This document shows, piece after piece, positions 61,017-64,000 of a stretch of 64,000 nucleotides of DNA; within the stretch, counting starts at the first letter, position 1, and the number at the start of each line of letters is the position of its first letter. Origin of the DNA: Paenibacillus dauci (lineage in GTDB: Bacteria; Bacillota; Bacilli; Paenibacillales; Paenibacillaceae). The stretch lies in the NCBI RefSeq assembly GCF_000971985.1, contig NZ_KQ040798.1, positions 1-64,000 of the forward strand. The letters run 5' to 3'. The notes under the pieces were generated by a model. That model saw nothing but the letters and a program-made list of their open reading frames with translations, was not told the DNA's origin and did no database searches. The translations under genes were made by a program, and so were the position numbers.

Positions 61017-61748
61017 TCAGAAGTTACAAAGATACGCATATAGATCTTCTAGCGTCTCCACCTGCTTGTGACGCATTAGACGAAGATACTCTTTCCACAG
61101 GGAAGCCGTCATTTTCGCATCTTCCAGCGCATGATGGCGTACCGTCACCGGAATCTCCGCCTCTTCCAGAACTTCATCTAATCCGTAACTATCAAGTGAA
61201 GGCTTGAGCCATCTGGCAATCATCATCGTATCCAGTATGCGGTGAGTCAATTGAATCTTGGACGTTTTCCATAAAGCAGCATTCAGAAATGCCTTGTCAT
61301 GTCCGGTACCATGCGCAATCAATACCGATCTGCCGGCAAATGCCATAAAATCATGCAGCCCATCGATGAGCGCAGGCGCCTGATCCGTCATTTCCTGCGT
61401 AATACCTGTTAATTCTGTAATATTATCCGGTACCGCTATTTTGGGATTCACCAGTGTGTAAAATTCATCCACCTGCTCATCCCCGACCAATTTCACTGCA
61501 CCGAATGATAAAATCTCATCCCCATGCTGCGCATGAAATCCCGTCGTCTCCAGATCGAACACGACGGTCTCCAAGCGGTTGAGCGGTAAATGAAGTACTT
61601 CCGTGCGACGCTGTTCACGTGACAGAGAACGTATAAAAGCCATCTGCTGGGCAGAAGGTGCACCAAAGACAGAAGCAATCGCAGACGGCACCCCGCCGCT
61701 GCGCAGACTCCGCCAAAAGCCACTTCCGGTTTTCGCAGGTTCTTTCAT
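61017..61748 (-). CDS. DnaQ-like DEDDh 3'-5' exonuclease
   Basis: A 243-residue exonuclease with all five active-site residues: D65 and E67 (FDLETTGF), D151 (HGTGHDKAF), and H205 with D210 (HHALED). A basic N-terminal extension of about 55 residues precedes the domain. It overlaps the DUF294 gene by four bases (ATGA), so the two are translated together. Such stand-alone exonucleases next to DUF294 proteins recur in other bacteria, often beside transporter genes; the joint role is not established. Confidence 0.9.
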   Translation of the reverse strand: MKEPAKTGSGFWRSLRSGGVPSAIASVFGAPSAQQMAFIRSLSREQRRTEVLHLPLNRLETVVFDLETTGFHAQHGDEILSFGAVKLVGDEQVDEFYTLVNPKIAVPDNITELTGITQEMTDQAPALIDGLHDFMAFAGRSVLIAHGTGHDKAFLNAALWKTSKIQLTHRILDTMMIARWLKPSLDSYGLDEVLEEAEIPVTVRHHALEDAKMTASLWKEYLRLMRHKQVETLEDLYAYLCNF

Positions 61749-62818
61749 AAGCCTCTCCTCTCCAGAAAGCGTAATTGTCGCTGTAGTACACGATGAGCTT
61801 TCTTTACTGTTCCCAGACTTTCTCTTAATTCATGGAAAAATGGCCGCTGCCGCCAATCTTTTTGCAGCATGAACCCACTGCTCACGTACAGTCCATCCAG
61901 CTCCCGTACCGGAGTAGAATTACGCATACGCAGCGATGTCAAAAAAGCCTCCTGCATCATCTCCAGCAGTGCAAGCGATGCCGCTTCCAGCTGAATCAGC
62001 CGTTCCAGTCTTTTCAATGTAGACGATTCATAGATGCCATGCTGAATCGATAGACAGCGGGAGGCATTTACAAGTGGAATATAGATACCATACTTCACAT
62101 CAAAATCACCTGCATGTTCTCCAAACCGCTCTGGAACAATCTGACCCAGCACATTGAGCGTAGCTTTGTGCCTGACTGTATTACGCAGTACAGCTGCAGC
62201 CAGCGCTGGTGTCTCCCGAATGCCTTCATAAAAGTATTCTTTCCAGCTTACAGCCAGTTGCTTATCACCATACATGTGACGCATATCGGAAGCGATAATC
62301 CAGTTACGCACCGGCTCCCAGCTGAGATCTGCCCGCCAGTCATCCATTTGTGTATGCCATTCACTCAGTGTTTTACGCCACATCGATTCCGAACACATGA
62401 CCTTACCCCGGCATTTCTCATAGCCTGCTTGTTCCAGAATGTCGGCGAGCCTTTTTCCAAACTCTGTAAAGTATCGCTCTTTGCCTTCATGCTCCTCATC
62501 GCTGATAATCAGTCCATTATCCTGATCGCTCCAAAGCGTCTGCTCGCATCTTCCTGCACTGCCAAAAACGATAAAAGAATAAGCAACAGGAGGCGGACCA
62601 TAGCCCGCCTCGATTAATTGCTGCTCACATATGATGACTGCCTGCTGCATGACATAATCATGCATCTCATTTACCGTCTTCACCCAACTGCGAATATCCG
62701 CTTGCGGTAACGACTGATAAAGCTGACGCTGCACCAGGATACGCTTATTCCTTAACGTTTCTATCGAATCACTGTTCATGAGATCCGGCAGGGGAAGATC
62801 GAGAAATGACTCCTTCAT
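61745..62818 (-). CDS. DUF294-type nucleotidyltransferase (GlnD-like) protein
   Basis: A 357-residue protein. The nucleotidyltransferase core shows GSAGRCEQ at 86-93 and SDQDNGLI at 97-104 with D98 and D100; the second half is the DUF294 C-terminal helical domain. No CBS or cyclic-nucleotide-binding domain is fused, unlike many members. Related to the uridylyltransferase domain of GlnD. The start at 62818 follows GGGAG by 9 bases; an earlier ATG at 62827 is too close. It lies 80 bases past amt and is coupled to the exonuclease. Confidence 0.88.
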   Translation of the reverse strand: MKESFLDLPLPDLMNSDSIETLRNKRILVQRQLYQSLPQADIRSWVKTVNEMHDYVMQQAVIICEQQLIEAGYGPPPVAYSFIVFGSAGRCEQTLWSDQDNGLIISDEEHEGKERYFTEFGKRLADILEQAGYEKCRGKVMCSESMWRKTLSEWHTQMDDWRADLSWEPVRNWIIASDMRHMYGDKQLAVSWKEYFYEGIRETPALAAAVLRNTVRHKATLNVLGQIVPERFGEHAGDFDVKYGIYIPLVNASRCLSIQHGIYESSTLKRLERLIQLEAASLALLEMMQEAFLTSLRMRNSTPVRELDGLYVSSGFMLQKDWRQRPFFHELRESLGTVKKAHRVLQRQLRFLERRGL

Positions 62819-62898
62819 CGGCTTCATCTCCCAGCATCTGTATTCTATGATGTTCTGCTTCTTATTTGTGAAGACTCTATTATATGAAGATAATGGAA

Positions 62899-64000
62899 TC
62901 AGTTACCTGCTTTTCTGCGATCCACTTCACCCAGTGCCTTCATTTGCTCAGGGTATCCATAAGAACCATGTTCGCTGATATCCAGACCCATCATTTCTTC
63001 TTCTTCCGTAACACGAATACCGCCGAGTGCCTTCATAATTCCCAGAATAACGAGCGACAGTACCAGTACAAATGCGAATGTTCCTACCATACCCAGCAGC
63101 TGTACGCCCAATTGGTGGAAACCGCCACCATAGAATAAACCCGGTGCACCAACGCCTGTTTGTTCGACCAGCTCAGGAGTAGCGAACAGACCTGTGGAGA
63201 TCGCTCCCCACATACCGGCAATACCGTGTACAGAGAATGCATAGATCGGATCATCCACACCTGCTTTTTCAAACCACTGCGCCGTGAAGAATGTGACTAC
63301 ACCAGCGACCAGACCAATAACGACCGAAGCCCATACATCTACAAACGCACAGGAACCGGTGATGGCTACAAGTGCTGCCAGTACACCATTGAGCATGCTT
63401 GGAATATCCGCTTTGCCCAGTACGACCCATGAGATGAGCAGTGCAGCTACACCGCCTGCCGCTGCCGCCAGGTTTGTTGTTAATGCTACATAAGTGAAGA
63501 ATCCGCCATTCGGAGACAATGCACTACCTGGATTGAAGCCCATCCAGCCAAACCAGAGAATAAATACACCGACAACCGACAATACCTGATTATGTCCCGG
63601 GATGATGTTAGGTTTGCCTTCTTTGTTGTATTTACCAAGACGAGGTTTGAGGAGAATAGTGGCTGCCAGGCCTGCTGTCGCACCAGTCAAGTGAACGACC
63701 GTTGAGCCGGCATAATCCTGCATGCCCATGGTAGCCAGCCATCCGCCGCCCCATACCCAGTGAGCAATAATAGGATAGATAACAATAGTAAATAAAAATC
63801 CGAAAACGATATATACACTCAGCTTGGCACGTTCAGCAAATCCGCCAAACGCGATCGACAGCGATACTGCCGCAAAAGCCAGGTGGAACAAAAACATCAT
63901 GGAAATGGGAATATCCAGTCCGGACAATGCACCGTAAAGACTCTTCATCTCTTCGCCGTTCAGGAAGAATCCCTGATACCCGAAAAATCCGTTACCGTCT
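62899..64000 (-). CDS. amt: Ammonium transporter, 5' end cut by the window edge
   Basis: A partial gene of 366 codons; the reading frame stays open to the end of the window and begins with GNGFFGYQGFFLN, so the true start lies beyond 64000. Amt hallmarks: GGWLATMGMQDYAGSTVVHLTGA, GWMGFNPGSALS, and twin pore His residues (one in VVHLTG, the other in FSVHGIAG). The C-terminal tail (EEEMMGLDISEHGSYGYPE) is the PII-responsive region. No glnK/nrgB follows, which is unusual; DUF294 and an exonuclease follow instead. Confidence 0.95.
   Translation of the reverse strand, partial: DGNGFFGYQGFFLNGEEMKSLYGALSGLDIPISMMFLFHLAFAAVSLSIAFGGFAERAKLSVYIVFGFLFTIVIYPIIAHWVWGGGWLATMGMQDYAGSTVVHLTGATAGLAATILLKPRLGKYNKEGKPNIIPGHNQVLSVVGVFILWFGWMGFNPGSALSPNGGFFTYVALTTNLAAAAGGVAALLISWVVLGKADIPSMLNGVLAALVAITGSCAFVDVWASVVIGLVAGVVTFFTAQWFEKAGVDDPIYAFSVHGIAGMWGAISTGLFATPELVEQTGVGAPGLFYGGGFHQLGVQLLGMVGTFAFVLVLSLVILGIMKALGGIRVTEEEEMMGLDISEHGSYGYPEQMKALGEVDRRKAGN

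Overview
The window reads as a chromosomal segment of a Gram-positive, low-to-mid GC Bacillota, most likely Paenibacillus or a close relative. Supporting signs are AGGAGG-type ribosome binding sites before nearly every gene, frequent TTG and GTG starts, proteins carrying a copper-amine-oxidase-like N-terminal domain, a DUF4179 anti-sigma protein paired with an ECF sigma factor, HelD, SasB/RelQ and Firmicutes-type LexA and Fnr operator candidates. No prophage, insertion sequence or CRISPR array is visible. This taxonomic call is an inference from gene content, not from a marker alignment.

Layout: 0-4.8 kb holds a GyrI-like protein behind a LexA-type promoter, a GH31 alpha-xylosidase (yicI) with a cre-like site, and its divergent AraC regulator. 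5-15 kb holds helD, map, a Cys-rich copper-storage-type protein, an aromatic acid exporter with a MarR regulator, a glycerophosphodiesterase, a secreted serine hydrolase and a DinB-fold protein. 15-21 kb holds a CpdB-type nucleotide phosphatase divergent from a phnDCEE transporter with no C-P lyase genes. 21-24.5 kb holds an ECF sigma/anti-sigma pair and a methyltransferase.

24.7-32.5 kb is the most accessory region. It contains a two-gene cassette (an AbiEii-like nucleotidyltransferase translationally coupled to an unrecognised protein with an apparent internal duplication), two barnase-family ribonucleases, two barstars, an Imm22-type immunity protein, a small secreted protein, an AT-rich membrane protein, a formate/nitrite transporter with a near-ideal Fnr promoter, and a Cu/Zn superoxide dismutase. 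It looks like a toxin-immunity island.

33-40.5 kb carries glycerol dehydrogenase, tRNA-Leu(CAG), a class III aminotransferase / zinc dehydrogenase / HAD phosphatase operon, an MFS transporter and a DUF1349 protein. 41-55 kb is mostly housekeeping: xpt, a glycosyltransferase, a Cof hydrolase, pseudouridine synthase and rRNA methyltransferase, DUF309, relQ, pyrD, an L,D-transpeptidase, ferredoxin and dinB. 55-64 kb has a HEAT-repeat pair, citramalate synthase, a JAMM protease-fold protein, and the operon-like series amt - DUF294 nucleotidyltransferase - DnaQ-like exonuclease, with amt cut by the window end.

Cross-cutting themes are three LexA-type boxes each placed on a good sigma-A promoter (GyrI-like gene, a 158-residue unknown, dinB), three hexanucleotide microsatellites, and a 14-bp degenerate tandem repeat before the JAMM gene.
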